Part shown: piece after piece, positions 30,789-44,231 of the stretch | Position numbering within the stretch: the stretch's first letter is position 1 | Layout of the letters: each line of letters starts with the position of its first letter | From: Nissolia schottii | Taxonomy: Eukaryota > Streptophyta > Magnoliopsida > Fabales > Fabaceae | Reading direction: 5' to 3' | Length of the DNA stretch: 64,000 nucleotides | Assembly (NCBI GenBank): GCA_003254905.1 | Contig: QANU01011901.1 | Location: 520,993 to 584,992 of the forward strand | Made by a program: the position numbers and the translations under genes | The notes under the pieces: generated by a model | What the model was told of the DNA's origin: nothing | Databases searched by the model: none | What the model saw: only the letters and a program-made list of their open reading frames with translations

Positions 30789-33454
30789 TTAACTTGATGG
30801 TCCACCACCACCATCATTCACAACAGCTTTACAACGACGACTATTGTGGCTAGTTCCTCTACACCGTGAGCAGTGTTGGGATGGCCCTTGTTCAACCCAA
30901 TCCATCTCATTTTGAATTTTACTAGCCTTAGGCCGTCCCTTTTCTCTGCGCAATCTAGGGTCAGGAACCAATGTCAGATTAGGGGCTGGTGGCCACCATG
31001 GTTCATCCTTGATTGGCTCCCACGGAGCCTCATATGCTCGAAGAACACTGTCATTTTTATACACAAGATGCACATACTAGTGGAGATCAATCGCCTTAGA
31101 AGAACATGCTGCCAATGCACGGGAGCAATGAAAGTGCAATGCTTGGAACATCTCACAGTCACACCAATCCTCTGTCAGGCTTAAAGTATATTTTTTCCCA
31201 ATTTCTTGTGTTTGAGGGTTGAATGCGTCTTCAACAAGAAACTTACTTGCTTGCCTATTGACCAAGGTGACGTGGTGGGAGCTTGCCTTGTCGATGCTTG
31301 GACCCTAAATTGCATAAAAAGCATCAGTGTATTGTTGATTGTCAATATAAAGCTTCTTCTCGGCCTCGGCCCTTCTCTTGACAAAGTATTCTACCAATTT
31401 GAAATAAGTCATTTGAACCAGGGCTGTTATTGGTAGACGTCTAGCCCATTTTAAGACTCCGTTGATGCACTCTGATAGATTGGTTGTCATATGACCAAAC
31501 CTTCGGCCGCCATCATCATATGCTAAACTCCACTTTTCTTTTGGGAATCCGATTAATCCAGTTGGCAATTTCCTCTGATTCAGTGAAGTTTTCTAACTTC
31601 GCATCAAATTTGGGCCGACAAGGTTCACGCCCTACAAAAATTACACCAATGTTATTACCTATGTGATTCATTAATTTAGGGAAAGACAAAACGAAAAAAA
31701 TAAGGTTATTACCTATGCGCTTCAGAGAGTTCTTTAGGGACACGTTGTGAAACTTGCTATTGAAATTACTGACAATGTGACGTAGACAGTACACGTGATA
31801 CCCATGTAATGGTTGCCATCCTAGGTGCACATTATCTACTGCCATCCTAGTTGCCATCCTTGTGCCGATCAGATATGTGGCATATCCCCTGCTGTTGTGT
31901 GACATGTTGACACAGACAAGCTAAAAACCAACTACATGCCTCTTTTTTCCCCCATCTACAATAGCAAATGCTAGGGGCAATGACCTTCGGTTTCCGTCTT
32001 GCGTGGTTGCAATTAACATTTTTTGTTTATATTTGTCATACAAATGAGTCCCATCAACCTGGATAAATGGCTTGCTAAACCGAAATCCAAGCACACATGG
32101 CTTGAAAGCCCAAAACAAACAAACAAACTAGCGCTTAGAGGAATCAACATGGTTGTGCACCACATGGACATCGGTTTCCAACAAGACCACAATGTCTGGC
32201 ATAAAATGTTTCATGGCCTCTAACCATCTAGGCAACCTCTCCTATGATTCCTCCCAACCACCAAATATCTCAGTGCATGCTCGTTGTTTTGCCAACCAAG
32301 CCTTCCGATAGGACAAATTGTAACCAAATATATTTTTGATCATCTCAAGTATCATGCATATCTCAACATCAGGCCTTGTTCTAACCATGCTTTGTATATA
32401 CTTTTGGACCAACACAGACCACAACTTCTTATGATCTTGTGTCATACAAATGTTTACACAGGTATGCGGCCCACTGTACTGAAAGATCTTCCACTGATTA
32501 CATCTCTTACTGTTAATTGCTCTGATCCTCCAATTGCAATAAGTTCCAAATTGAGAACACTTAGCGGTTAGTCTCTGTGTATTAGAGCGATCAACCTTAT
32601 AATCTCGATGTTTTTTGATAAAATAGTGATCTAAAGCTGATTTGACCGCATCCTTTGTTGGAAATTGCAATCCAACAAACAATTCTCCTTGTGAATTCCA
32701 TGCATCATACTCAGCAGGGCCGAATCGATCAGACGGCGCAGCAAAAGCTTCCCAATTAATCTCTGAAAACTAAGGATAAGGAGGCTTAAACACATTTTCA
32801 GGAGTAACACTAGTTGCATGAACATTGCTAGCGTCTACACCAATTGGAGGGTCAGGAGTAGGAACCGAGTGAATTGGCGAAACTTGATGCACATTAACAT
32901 ATGCATTAACCTCATCTTTTGAATCCATACTTATATCATCATCATGATCATCCGCAGCAGCAGGTAACAACTCTTCATCCTCACTTGTGTCAGACAACAC
33001 TTCTCTCATATTCGGTGAAGTTGTAAGTAGGGAATGAAAGGTGGCAGGGTTTTGGGATGGGATCACTTCTTCACACATGGGGGCAAAACACCTCATTGAC
33101 GGTTGCGTCCATATAGGATTTGAAGGACCACTCTCAATATGCACATGACTACAACCCTCCTTCCCTTGTCTCTACTTCGACAAAAAGATCCATAAACTCA
33201 TCTGGACCAGATTCAAACACATCTAATATGTTGTCAATGTCATCATCGTCAACCATATCACAACCATAATATTTCGCCTCCGCACCCGACCCTTGCATTA
33301 GCTGATAAACCATTCTTGATACAACTTGATTCAGTTTCAGCCTTAATTTTAAAAATACTTTCCTCTTCAAATCTTCTATACGCATGCCTCTCTTAATCGT
33401 CACAGACTTAGGCATAGACCCATCATACATCAACCCACGTGGACCTTCGTACAT
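30789..33454 (-). pseudogene. MuDR/MULE-type transposase, decayed
   Basis: Minus-strand coding remnants run from about 33454 to 30789. Order: an N-terminal region with an acidic stretch; a MuDR DNA-binding-type segment (FVGLQFPTKDAVKSALDHYF); RTRPDVEICMI; the MULE core SKPFIQVDGTHLYDKYKQKM and IATTQDGNRRSLPLAFAIVD, with the first catalytic Asp; HISDRHKDG with the second Asp in another frame; HGYHVYCLRHIVSNFNSKF; MTTNLSECINGVLKWARRLP; a SWIM zinc finger (WCDCEMFQALHFHCSRALAA) whose usual His after the third Cys is Arg; and a zinc knuckle (CSRCRGTSHNSRRC). Stops lie near 32770, 32242 and 32127, and frameshifts near 33150, 31860 and 31530. It would have cut and joined the element ends; it is now inactive. 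Confidence 0.88.
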
Positions 33455-33559
33455 TCTCCATTGGAATGAACAAACACAACAAGAGGTTTTTCCATTTTGT
33501 AATTCTATTTACAAAACATTACCCATCAAACATACATACAACAACAATCTATTTATTCC

Positions 33560-34403
33560 CTAAATCTATACAACATACAACAGCAACAATCTAGACATAC
33601 CACAACAACAACCGATACATACAACAACAACAATTTATACAATAGCAACAACATACAAATTATATTACAGTCTGCACCAATGTATCATCCATTGTCACTA
33701 ACACAAACAACATACAATATTATATTACTCTATACAATAATCTAATATAATTGAACTAATCAAGTAATCATTATTAATTGAACTCTGCAATTAATCAATC
33801 AAGTAAACAAGTAAACACTATTAACTAAACATTATTAGTAATCTATACAATATGTTATATTATAAATTTCTCTGCAAACTAATCAAGTAAACATTTACAT
33901 ACTCAATTTCAAAAAATTATCAATTGAACTAATAGAACTAATAAATTTTCCTAAATTAAAACTTACAAGACTAACGTTCAAATCGAAGTTGATAGCGGCC
34001 GGGACAGGTGGTCAGTAAGGATGCAAGAGCAAGAGCTCTGTAATTTTAGAGTGATAAAATTTCTAGAGAGATAAATGAAATTTAGGAAAATGGGAGGAGT
34101 GGTGCGGAATGGGGGAGGGGAGGAGTGATTTATAGGCTACAGGGGGTGGAATTCACCAACAAGGGAGGCGAATTCATGTTGGCGAATTTAGGGCAAATGT
34201 TGCATTTTGGTTTGTATAGAATTCGCTTACCGCATTGGCAAATTTAGTTCAAATTCTCCTACCGCGTTGGCGAATCTGACGTGGTCGTCCACGCGGTCCG
34301 CGGAATCCACGTCAGCCCAAACGGTAGTAGTTAGGTAATATGTTTTGAAACGGGATATTTTGGTAATTAGTCCCTCTAATGAGGGTAAAAGAGTAAAAAA
34401 TCC
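33560..34403 (-). repeat. Right terminal inverted repeat of the large MULE
   Basis: Reverse-complement partner of the left repeat. It carries the same gacgtgg/ccacgtc palindrome region (34279-34315), the gattcgcc/ggcgaatc blocks and the final gagtaaaaaatcc. The inner part is a caacaaca-rich region that matches the left tgttgttg tract. Confidence 0.85.
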
Positions 34404-34412
34404 GTTGCTATG
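34404..34412. repeat. 9-bp target site duplication, right (large MULE)
   Basis: gttgctatg, partner of gttgccgtg at 24904-24912 (7 of 9 bases, both differences within one CpG). Confidence 0.75.
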
Positions 34413-35977
34413 TTACACTAATGCATTAGATTTTAATCATGTGATTTACTTGGGTCAACTATTACCCAACAAATTCAACGAACTAAACTAAGGTTAATTG
34501 GCAGCTCAAGTATGTTTCCGTTGATGATGAAAATCTATCTGCTTATGGAAAATATATAATTATATAAATTCAGCGACCATAATTCAGAAGCAATGATAGG
34601 ACATCTTTACTCCTTAGGTGGCGGATTGGACAAAAGTGGTAGAATGTGCGCCAACTTTTCCTGTGGTCTAAAAAGTTTAATGTTACCAATTCTTGTCTTT
34701 CAAATATATTTATTTTTTCTTCATTATTACTATTATTCCTAGGTGTATTTTATTTGCTAATTAAGAAAATGGCTTCGTGATACATAAACCGAAGGGGCCA
34801 CCAAACTTAAGTGAGAGATATATGCTGAGCATCTTAGAAAGATGATTCCTCTAAATAATAATGCTGCTTTAGTTACCTTGGGACTTTTGTTGACTTGTTT
34901 CTCTACACTCTCAAGAGTTGGAACACAAGCTTGGGAAGAAAAGTGAGACTTTAACTATACGGACTTTTTTTTCCCCCTTCAATGATATAATGACTAATTT
35001 AATTCGGTATATTGTGATTGTGGCTGCTCCTCTCAACTATATGAACTCTTTGATTTTACTTTAATCTAATTTAACCTCCCCCTCTCAACTATACGAACTC
35101 TTTAATTTTACTTTAACCTTTATATTTTTGCGCGCATTTTGCCAATGACTTTCGTAAAATATAATTCATTACTTTGCCTCTGTCGTTTACTATTCAAAAA
35201 TTCATGACTAGATAATTAGATATACACTTAATATACACCAAGCATCATATTTCTTTTAAAAGTTGTAGCGATTGAGTGATTAGTTTATGTAAGCCGGTCT
35301 TGTTCTTTTTTACTTTATTACTTTTAAAGGCTTATAAAAGCAACTGTGTGTTTTATTTTAAGAGAATCCATTATGATGAGATTCGCAACTCTCTCCCCTT
35401 GGCCTTAATGAATATAAACATTTTGAACATTGTCTTTTTGTAAGATTGATTTGCGGTACAAAAATCATAAAAGATAACCAACTACACACCCAGAAAAATA
35501 CAATATTAGTAATTGATTCCCAATTCAATCGATATGCAGCATATGTAAATAAATTTCAAACCAAGTAAGATTCTAATGGAGGAATTTGATAATTGATGAG
35601 ATTGGTTGGGGATTAAATTATACAAAACCACCACCATAATAATTGAAGCACTCAAACTTGCACTCCATTACAAACTATATATACTACATGGAGCTTATCC
35701 CTTGCTAATTGAGAAGACCGAACCCTGAGAAAGCTATACATAATCCATGAAGTACAAAACATAACAATTAGAGTCATAAAAACAGTTTCTGCCTAGTTTT
35801 ACAAAGATTGACGGTGACATCATTAATTAATATTAAGATTATATTGATAATAATTATTTGACTAGGTCATGGAAATGCCTTTAGCACAACACGTGCAGTT
35901 TGTACACATCTAACAAGACTGAGGTACAAATGCATGTGGATTTTGATATTACAAGATTTGCTAGACCCCAATATTAT
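34413..35977. other. Intergenic, no gene seen
   Basis: No coding evidence. A roughly 53-bp unit (ctctcaactatacgaactct through attttactttaa) is repeated in tandem at about 35031-35118. Confidence 0.45.
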
Positions 35978-35985
35978 GAGTTATT

Positions 35986-36276
35986 AGGACAGTCAAAATG
36001 AGTCCAACCTGCGAACTTGACCCGTTTACCCAATAAACATAAAAAATTCGACTCGCAAATATCAAAAACTTGTTTAAATTTGACCCGTTTAACTTGTGGG
36101 TCAAATTGATCCGTTAAGTATTAACATGAGTAAAACCCACAGACTAATTTATTTACCCATATAAATGATCAGACTAAACATATAAAAATTGATCTGCAAA
36201 TAATAAAAGCCAATTTAGACCCATGAGTTAACCGGACCGAACCTAAACGGGTCAGACTAGCCCATTTGACATTCCT
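35986..36276. mobile_element. hAT-like MITE with perfect 8-bp target duplication
   Basis: A 291-bp element starting aggacagtcaaaatg and ending catttgacattcct (reverse complement aggaatgtcaaatg). It is flanked on both sides by gagttatt (35978-35985 and 36277-36284). Eight-base duplications and ends of the type aggg.tgtcaaaatgggc are typical of hAT elements. The interior repeats gacccgttta/taaacgggtc blocks in both orientations. There is no coding capacity. Confidence 0.8.
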
Positions 36277-36284
36277 GAGTTATT

Positions 36285-36697
36285 AACAAAGTCATATCTG
36301 ATTTGTAAGATCAAATAGGACCGCCACATTAAGCCGTGTTTGGGAAAGGGAGGGGAAGATAAGCATGAAGGTGAACTTAATTCCTCTTGTTAATAAGTAT
36401 ATATGGACAAAAAAAATGAGGATTTCAAATTTTCTTATTTTGGTGTTTAAAATAAATAGAAACAAGGAGTAGATAAAATTAATTTTTCAATATTATTAAA
36501 AAAAATCAACAAAGAGGAAAACGTACTAGTATATCAACAACTAACGATAAATTAACCTTTTTTTTCTCTTTCTGACAAGAACGATACATTAACCGTACTC
36601 CAATCAGAAATCGCATTTATTTTGTTAAGATCTTCAAATGAAAAAAATACCATACATGCTTCAGCCATCAAAAGGGAAACGTGACATGGAAAATATA
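36285..36697. other. 3' flank of the galactokinase gene
   Basis: AT-rich. The right part likely holds the galactokinase 3' untranslated region. A gccgtgtttgggaaaggg string at 36333 resembles the ends of another small DNA element but has no visible partner. Confidence 0.4.
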
Positions 36698-39600
36698 TTA
36701 AAACTTGAAGATAGCAGCACCACTTGACGGCTTGGAAGCAAATACATAAAGGCCAAGATCGTTCTTCTGGATAACACCCTTGTCAATCCTAGACTGGAAA
36801 AACTTTTCCTGTAGTGCAAATAAAACCCATTATTAAAGACTAGTTAATTCCAAATTTCCAATGAATAAATATTAGGCTTGTAAGTACTGTAGGGATAGCA
36901 AACCTTCAAATTAAGGATAAATTGTGGGACCATGCTCTCTTTCACCAAAGCAACAGCACAACCACCCCATCCAGCTCCGGTTAGCCTTGCCCCAAGAGCG
37001 CCATTGTCACGACAAATCTTTACGAGTTCCTCCAACTCTGGACAGCTGATTCCATGAATAACACAAAAAAAGTAATCAATCTTATGTTCTGAACAGGGAA
37101 ATTGCAGTTTCTAAGAAGTATTCTTCATTCTGTTATTTTAAGACTCTAAAGTTGGAAAAGCACATAGGACACAAATCACGAGTGAATCCAACAACTGGAC
37201 AGAATAGATTTTGAAAGCAAGAATGCTCTATGTCAATACCTGCATTCATATAAAACGCTGCAGCTATGATGGCTCTCATTCATAAGGTCACCAAGCTTCT
37301 TTAGCATCTCCTCATCACTGAAAAAAAAGGGAACAAAAGTATCGCAAAATATACCAGAAGTACTTATGTTGATGAATGATGAAAATACAGAGACAATATC
37401 AACAAATTTTTGCTCCAATCATGTACTAAGATTCATATAAGAAGACATTTAGAGTAATATCCAATTGATACCCATGACCAACTACATACAGCAAAGTGCA
37501 AGTGCACATATCAGTAATGAAAAGCTGCATTGGCCAAGTATATATAAAATCAATAAGTATGGTAGCATAGCCACATTTTGCTATAAGCTAATGTCTTCAT
37601 GTGAAAGCAAAGAAATAGCTGCTTGCACCTAATAAAATAGAAATGTTCAACCAGACAATTACAAATTTAACTCATCTGCAACTAAAATTTTCTTGGCTTA
37701 AAATAAAATGTCAATGAGAGCATTTTATCCTTTTACACATGAACTAGCAAATACTTAGAAAATTCTCCTAGAACCTATGAAACTCTAGCTTTAATCAATC
37801 CATAAATGTCTAAAGAGGATAAAAAACTACAGAGCACACATGATGAAACATAGCTATATATAATAGATCCAAAAGGCTCACCTTAGTTTTGATGATACAA
37901 CATCCTTGAAAGCATGCACCCTCTTGGCTTCAGAATAAACATGAGCAGCTCTCTAAAAATAAATGCATCGAAGTTAAGTAAAGAACATAAAATGGACAAG
38001 AGATTAGCAATGGTGCTGGCATTAACAAAATACAAAAGCCACAAGGAATACTTAGATATTTCCTCATTGAAGAAAGTCATTCAAGAAACCTAAATAATAA
38101 AAAATGCAATCCAGATAAGCAAACACTATTGGACCAGCAGTTTTCAATTATTAAATAAATTCAGAACCAACAAGCATGATTGGTAACCTTTAAAAGTGTA
38201 AGTTGCTGAGAAAGTCATTAGCAAAAAATTTATACTCAGATCATAAGATAGTTATACAAATTGGATGAAAGTATCTCTACTCCCGGAGCTCAAATGCAAT
38301 ACAGATGAGTAAACACTACCTCAACAGTAGCTGTTAATTATTTCAAAAGAGTAGAACTAAATGAATAACAAATAGCATTTAGAATTTTTTGAACCAGCTG
38401 ATAAGAAAAGACATTCAGAATTCAGATCTTAATATGGTTATATAAATGGCAGTAACTCTGCTAATGGGGCTTAGAAAAAGAACCTGATATAATTTGTATT
38501 GCTTTGCAGCTTTTAGGACATCCAAATAAGCTGCATTGATGCTCAAGAATGAAGTCAGATTTTCCCCGGTAATTTCCTCAATTTCTTCAGCTGTATATGG
38601 TTCTTCCTTCAAATATTCCTGTGCCAAGGGAAAGTTTTTTAAACAGGAAAAGGCTGACAATTTGTGTAAGGAAAAAATTAAAAATTATATAAATCCATAT
38701 CAATTGAAATAACATGTTCATGACATAAAATGTAAAAAGAAATAGCATGTTTCACAAAGCCAATTTTAAGGATGGCATCATACCAGGTAAAATTACCTTG
38801 ACAGCAAGTACAGGATCAGATGAATTACGGGTACCAGCAAATGATACACATAATCCTTCAACATCAGACAGTGTGCTCACTTTTGATATTGCCTCTTGTG
38901 GTTTCATACCCAACTTTATACCGAGCACAATCTGCAAAATTTCGCAACAGCACTTTGAGTTTATAAATGTAATTAAAAATACAAAAGGACTTGCAAGTTG
39001 CTGGCCGGCCTAAGCAAGTAAAACAACTAGCTTTGACATATGACAGATGCACACATAGACATGCAAACAATGATAACTTCAAAACAAAGAACCAGAAGTA
39101 TCAGAAATGTACTTACTGAAGCCAATCGACATTCAACAACCCTATTATTATAATTTGTAGCAGCAGTAACAGCCTTCTGAGACTCTGCCAAAGAATGGGC
39201 TATTACAAAAGTCCCACCAGCAGGTAGTTGCACATCAGTGGCACGAATTGGGTTGAAATCAATCAGCTCAGCAAAGCCAGTTTTGGCCATGACAGAGATT
39301 GCCTGTCAAGACAACAAGAAAAAGAAAATATGTTAAGAGTCCAGATTAAATGACAGACTATAGAGCAACACATACAGACATTGATGTTTTGGATAAAATC
39401 TTTGCTACCATGTAACAATTAAAATATTATTCACAAAAAAGAGTTGATTGGAAATAATGCTTTAATGGCTCGATGCAGAAGATTTCTTCAGAAAATTGAA
39501 ATCTAAAATGCCTTGTGGTAACAAGCACAAGTCTGACATGTGACAAGCACAGTGACTTGTGTAAACCGCCATTAAATTCAAGGAAATTAATTAAAATATA

Positions 39601-41640
39601 TGCATCACTTCCAACTTAGAATACAATTTGATGATCTAGTACTTTATACTATAGAGCTTCATACTGTATAGAAAGTGAAACAAAGTACAAAATCATTAAC
39701 ATAGTTTCATTCGGACTGACAGAATAGAACAACACCGTATGCATATAGATTCACCAGACTCACTGTTCTTTGAGTGTTAGTTAAAAACAACATTGTCAAC
39801 CAGAGCAAGAAGCTTGATGCAGTAGTATTGTCAACATGCATAGAGAAGTGATTTGGACTAAAATACCGAACTTGCATGGGTAATTGGGATAAATTTGCAT
39901 AAAATTCAGAATAGAATATGTGCAATAAAAGATGTTCGCAACCTGATCCATCCCACCAGATTGAGTCCCGATGTGGCGTTCACAATCACATGTAACTTGC
40001 GCAAGTTCTTTCTGTCAACAATAAATGATAATGTATGTTAGAAAGCAAATAATGTTAACCACAAAAATTAAATAATTAAATAAACAACAAAAAGAAAATA
40101 TTTTGGATATTGTTAGCCTTTGGCAGACCTTTGGAAAGTTCACATCAAAAGCAGCCATAATAGCAATTGTGGAAGAACAAACAAATGCTGCAGAGCTCGA
40201 TAGTCCAGAGCCTATAAAGTTAAAATAAATATGGTTAGTCCCATCAAAAAAAACAAAAGATAAATGATAAGTGTTCACTTAGAGGTAAATTTGGATATCA
40301 TTAGTGGCCCCATGCTAATGAGCACACCTGTTGGCACGGTTCCATCAACAACAACTTCAAGTCCAACTGGTGGACCAACATCCACACCTTTTGATTTAGC
40401 ATAATCATAGAAACCTTTGTACCTACAGAAACCATATTAGCAATTAGCACTTAATATTGGATTAAAGAACAATGCTACAGTTTTTTTCTTGTTCAGTCAA
40501 AAGAGAGTAGCACTGACATTTATCCATAAGTTTCTTCATTACAACAGATCGTTTCACATTCAAGTCTACAAATAGTAAACATGTCATTATTTAAATAACT
40601 TGAAGCACTTCGGTGTATGATATAAATAAATAATACATAATTCGGTTCAAGTGATATAAAATAATCGTCATATTGGAAGGGTTAGCAAGGTTCATTAGGA
40701 GAACAGAGCAAATACACACAACGTTTACTAAACGTGCAATTATACCTAAAAAATAACCAAACAACAGAACATCGCAAGAGAAACATAAAATCAAACTCAC
40801 CCACAAATAAAGTAATGGCCCCACTTGTGATCCTTCAAGTCGAGTTCCTGTTCGGAAAACAAAGCCACATTACATCATTACCAAGAAAAAAAGAAAGCCA
40901 CAATACTTTAACAAAACAGAACAATCTGATTGACAAATTGAACCCTAGATCGTGGCAATTGGCAAACATTTTATCATCATTACTTACATATAAAACTGAT
41001 ACTTTTTTTATGGGGTGTAAATTAAAAAATTATAATCAACAAAAATAGAGGGGGAAAAAAAAGATAAACACACAGAGGGAAGTAAGTAATTGGGGATCCA
41101 CCTGGTTAGGATCAGCAGGATAAGAACACATTGAATACTTTCCATCATTGACATTAGCAATCTTAAGAACCTTTTCGCCTTCGTTCCTCCGAATCGCCAC
41201 AATGGTGTCTTGGCGAATAGCCATAGGCAACACCGAATAGCCCTCATAATCAATGTGCTCCCCGATCAAGTTCACCCTCCCTGCGCCGCAAAAACCAAAA
41301 ATAACAAATAATCAAAATAAATAATTAAATAAAATAAAACACAGAAAATAAATAAATCAATGAATTTTCCATCACTCTCGTCACAATCAATCACGATCCA
41401 ACCAATGCACACACGCGCACACACGTGATAACACAAAAACGTTCAATTACGAGAGAAGAGAGAGAGAGAGAGAGAACCAGGTGAGCGAGCGAAGATTTGG
41501 GGAGCGTGACCGAAGAATTGGATGAACTTGGACTTCAAATTGTCGAAACGAAGCTGAGCTTCTTCGAGCTGAGAGCCTCCGCCGTACACCGGCTCCAAGT
41601 TGTTGAAAATTGGGATCGGAAGCTCCTCGTGTTTCGCCAT
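36698..41640 (-). CDS. GAL1: Galactokinase (GALK, GHMP kinase family)
   Basis: Phosphorylates alpha-D-galactose to galactose 1-phosphate with ATP in the cytosol, salvaging galactose from cell wall and galactolipid turnover. Thirteen exons on the minus strand: 41640-41478, 41280-41102, 40847-40801, 40422-40328, 40211-40129, 40011-39943, 39302-39117, 38931-38797, 38618-38484, 37952-37882, 37317-37240, 37045-36904 and 36808-36698. All introns are GT-AG and every junction keeps frame, giving 497 residues, the length of plant GAL1 proteins. Motifs: the galactokinase signature [19 protein letters not shown] (about 55-73), the GHMP ATP-binding loop [12 protein letters not shown] (about 160), GGMDQ, and the C-terminal [13 protein letters not shown]. 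The first methionine (MAKHEE) matches the conserved start. No break or missing catalytic residue is seen, so it should be functional. Confidence 0.96.
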
Positions 41641-44231
41641 TACTCAAATTTCTCAACTATGCAACTCTCTTTTTCTCTTTTTTTTTTTTCTTTTTTCTTA
41701 TTTTCCTTTCCTCTTTCTATTTCTATCTGGAAGGAGCTTTTTGCTGTATCCTATAAACTTTCAAATTTTTATTTATCTCCGCAAAAAAATCATTTGTTGA
41801 TGATTAACACTTGAAACGCGTAGGGTAACTGCCACGTGGCAGTGACGTGTGTGATTAGATAGAAGTGGATTATTATTGGATTTTCAAAACCATCCATTCC
41901 AGCTAATTATAGTCAATAATTATGGAATCAATAATCAATAATTATGGAAAAAACAACAAACTAGGGAAAACAGTTTAAGTCCTGATTGGGATGATAGGAT
42001 CTGCTTAATTCTTGCATTACCTTTGTTTGTGATGTATTTCTGGACAGGAATAACAGCATTTGTGATCAATTGTTATCATCGTCATTTGAAAAATAATTAA
42101 TTAATAAATTGTAGTTGTTTAAATACTTTAAATTATTTAATTTATCTAATTATTTATAATTCTTAAAATTAAATTTATCAAATTATGTTATTATTTTATG
42201 TTTTATATAATTGTAATAAAGTTTTATTAATCAAATCATTAAAAAAATTGATTTAAAAAAATTCAAAGATTTATAAATTATTTAAGTTTACAATACACTT
42301 CTCTATAATATTATATTAAAAAATATTAATTTATCACATTAAATTATATAATTTATTAATATATCATATTAAATTATAAAATAATAATAAAATTTTACCA
42401 ATACGAGAAAACACCTTATAAATACGTATCTATCCGTTACCACTCTTAGCTTCTACGAATATAATATAATTATTATTATTATTACTGTTACTATCTTTTT
42501 AAGAAAATCAAATACGATAACACATTAATAATATCCTAATACGCTGATAATCAGGTTGTTAAAAATAAAAATAGGCTAAAAATGATATCAAATCTTGAAT
42601 TTAATGAAATGTTTTTAAACTACAAATATCTTTGAGGTAATTTTGTTTAAATCATATAGAACTTTTTGAGTGGCAAAGATCTCCATTCCAAAATTTAACA
42701 CAATGACATACCTAGTATTTGAATTCAAAACTTTTGGTTAAGCTAAAATAAAGTTATGTTAACTGATTTACGTGCTTGTCAATAATTTATAAATTGTTTG
42801 AACACATAAAAAAATTAACAATTAACAAGTTTTAAATTTATAATCTTAAAATGATAAATTATTTTGATAAAATTCAAAATTAATTTTTCAAAACAGCTTT
42901 TGATTTTCTAATTTAATTTATATTTTGTAGTTATTCTATTTTAAGGTTTTAAATTTCTTTCGAATTTAAACGCCATCATTCACTGTGCAACCTGTTATTC
43001 ACTAACTAGTTTAATATCTGTGTTACACAAAATAAATTATTTTAAATTTGTTAATCTTAATTTTTATGTAAATTATTTAATTTTTATTTTTTGTCTTTTT
43101 AAATGTTAGAGGTGAGAGAATGCTAGTTTAAAACTAAAAAAAGATTTAGTGGAATAAATTTATTAAAATTTAAATTAGAAAAAGTTTAGTACAGTTTTAC
43201 TGAAAATAAATTGAAAAAAAAGTCTCTTTAAAAAAGGTGGTAGGAATAATAATAATAATAATGGTGGTGGTGGTGGAAAATGATAAGAAAATCTATACAT
43301 AAGTAAATAAAGACAGATACAGCAAGAGTGAGGAGCACACTTGACGTATGGCAATGCCATGATTTATTGCCCTACAAATATATTTTTTTGAAGGACGTGC
43401 TAACTGTGCATAAGCCTTGCCATGAGTCCTAAGCAACCGTCAGGCCAAATGGATAGGTGCATTCAATTACTTGGTAAATCAAATTTGCTATTTAAACATA
43501 CAAAAGGGTGTGACTAGATGATATATTGTGAAAAAAATGATAAAATGTCTGCAACCTTTTATATATTTAAAGAATATTTTTTTTATTAACAAATTATGGA
43601 CACAATTGACAACTTGGGGTCGAGTGTTTTTACATTTCAAATAATTGGATAGAGTCAGTAGAGTGGTGGTGTTCTAAGTGAAAGAAAGCAAAAATGAGAG
43701 TAAATAGAAACACATATAGCATAGCATTTGATAAACATCTTATGACAAGACGTACGGAGACGCAAGAATGGCAAAGACAAGTTCATTATATAACTCTATT
43801 TGGAGTTACAAAAATTAGTGTAAATATTGTCCACAGATATGCCTCTTCTATTTCTCCTCATTAAATATACAAAAATTAATTAAAAAATTATCCCGAAACA
43901 AATACGATTTTAAGTTTTATGTTTTCGTTTACTTCTTAAAACATATCTCTATTCCAACTATCTCTATATTTTTTATCCCGATACGCTTACCAAATGCTAC
44001 CAAGAGACATGAGAGAGTAACACTATCAACTCATAGAGGGGAAAAGGGGAAAAAAGGTTTAAGACAGAGAATGAATCCTCTTAATAGAATTTTATGTATG
44101 CAAAGTTATGTGTGATTTGTCAGTAATTAATTGATGAAGTAGAACTTATATACACTTGACTAAGCAATACTTTTAGTATTTGGTAGAATAAATCATCAAC
44201 CATCATTAGAGATCGAGCAAATAGGCCAAGA
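41641..44231. other. AT-rich intergenic, no gene seen
   Basis: It includes the galactokinase promoter (CT-rich leader just right of 41640), long AT-rich stretches from 42100 to 43200 and a (AAT)n(GGT)n microsatellite at 43247-43276. No gene supported. Confidence 0.5.

Larger units (their letters stand above)
24913..34403. mobile_element. Large Mutator-like element (MULE) with plant mobile domain gene and transposase
   Basis: A 9.49-kb insertion bounded by about 0.8-kb inverted repeats (24913-25690 and 33560-34403) and a 9-bp target duplication. From left to right: left repeat, telomere-like tract, decayed plant-mobile-domain gene (plus), inverted telomere-like tract, an internal MULE-type end, Ty3/Gypsy RT fragment, a second mobile-domain motif (minus), decayed MuDR-type transposase (minus), right repeat. 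Mutator-like elements move by a DDE transposase that binds the inverted repeats. Both genes are broken by stops and frameshifts, so the element is no longer autonomous. Related ends at 4132 and 6379 show that the family has been active elsewhere in the window. It could be one composite element or nested copies that share outer ends. Confidence 0.85.
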
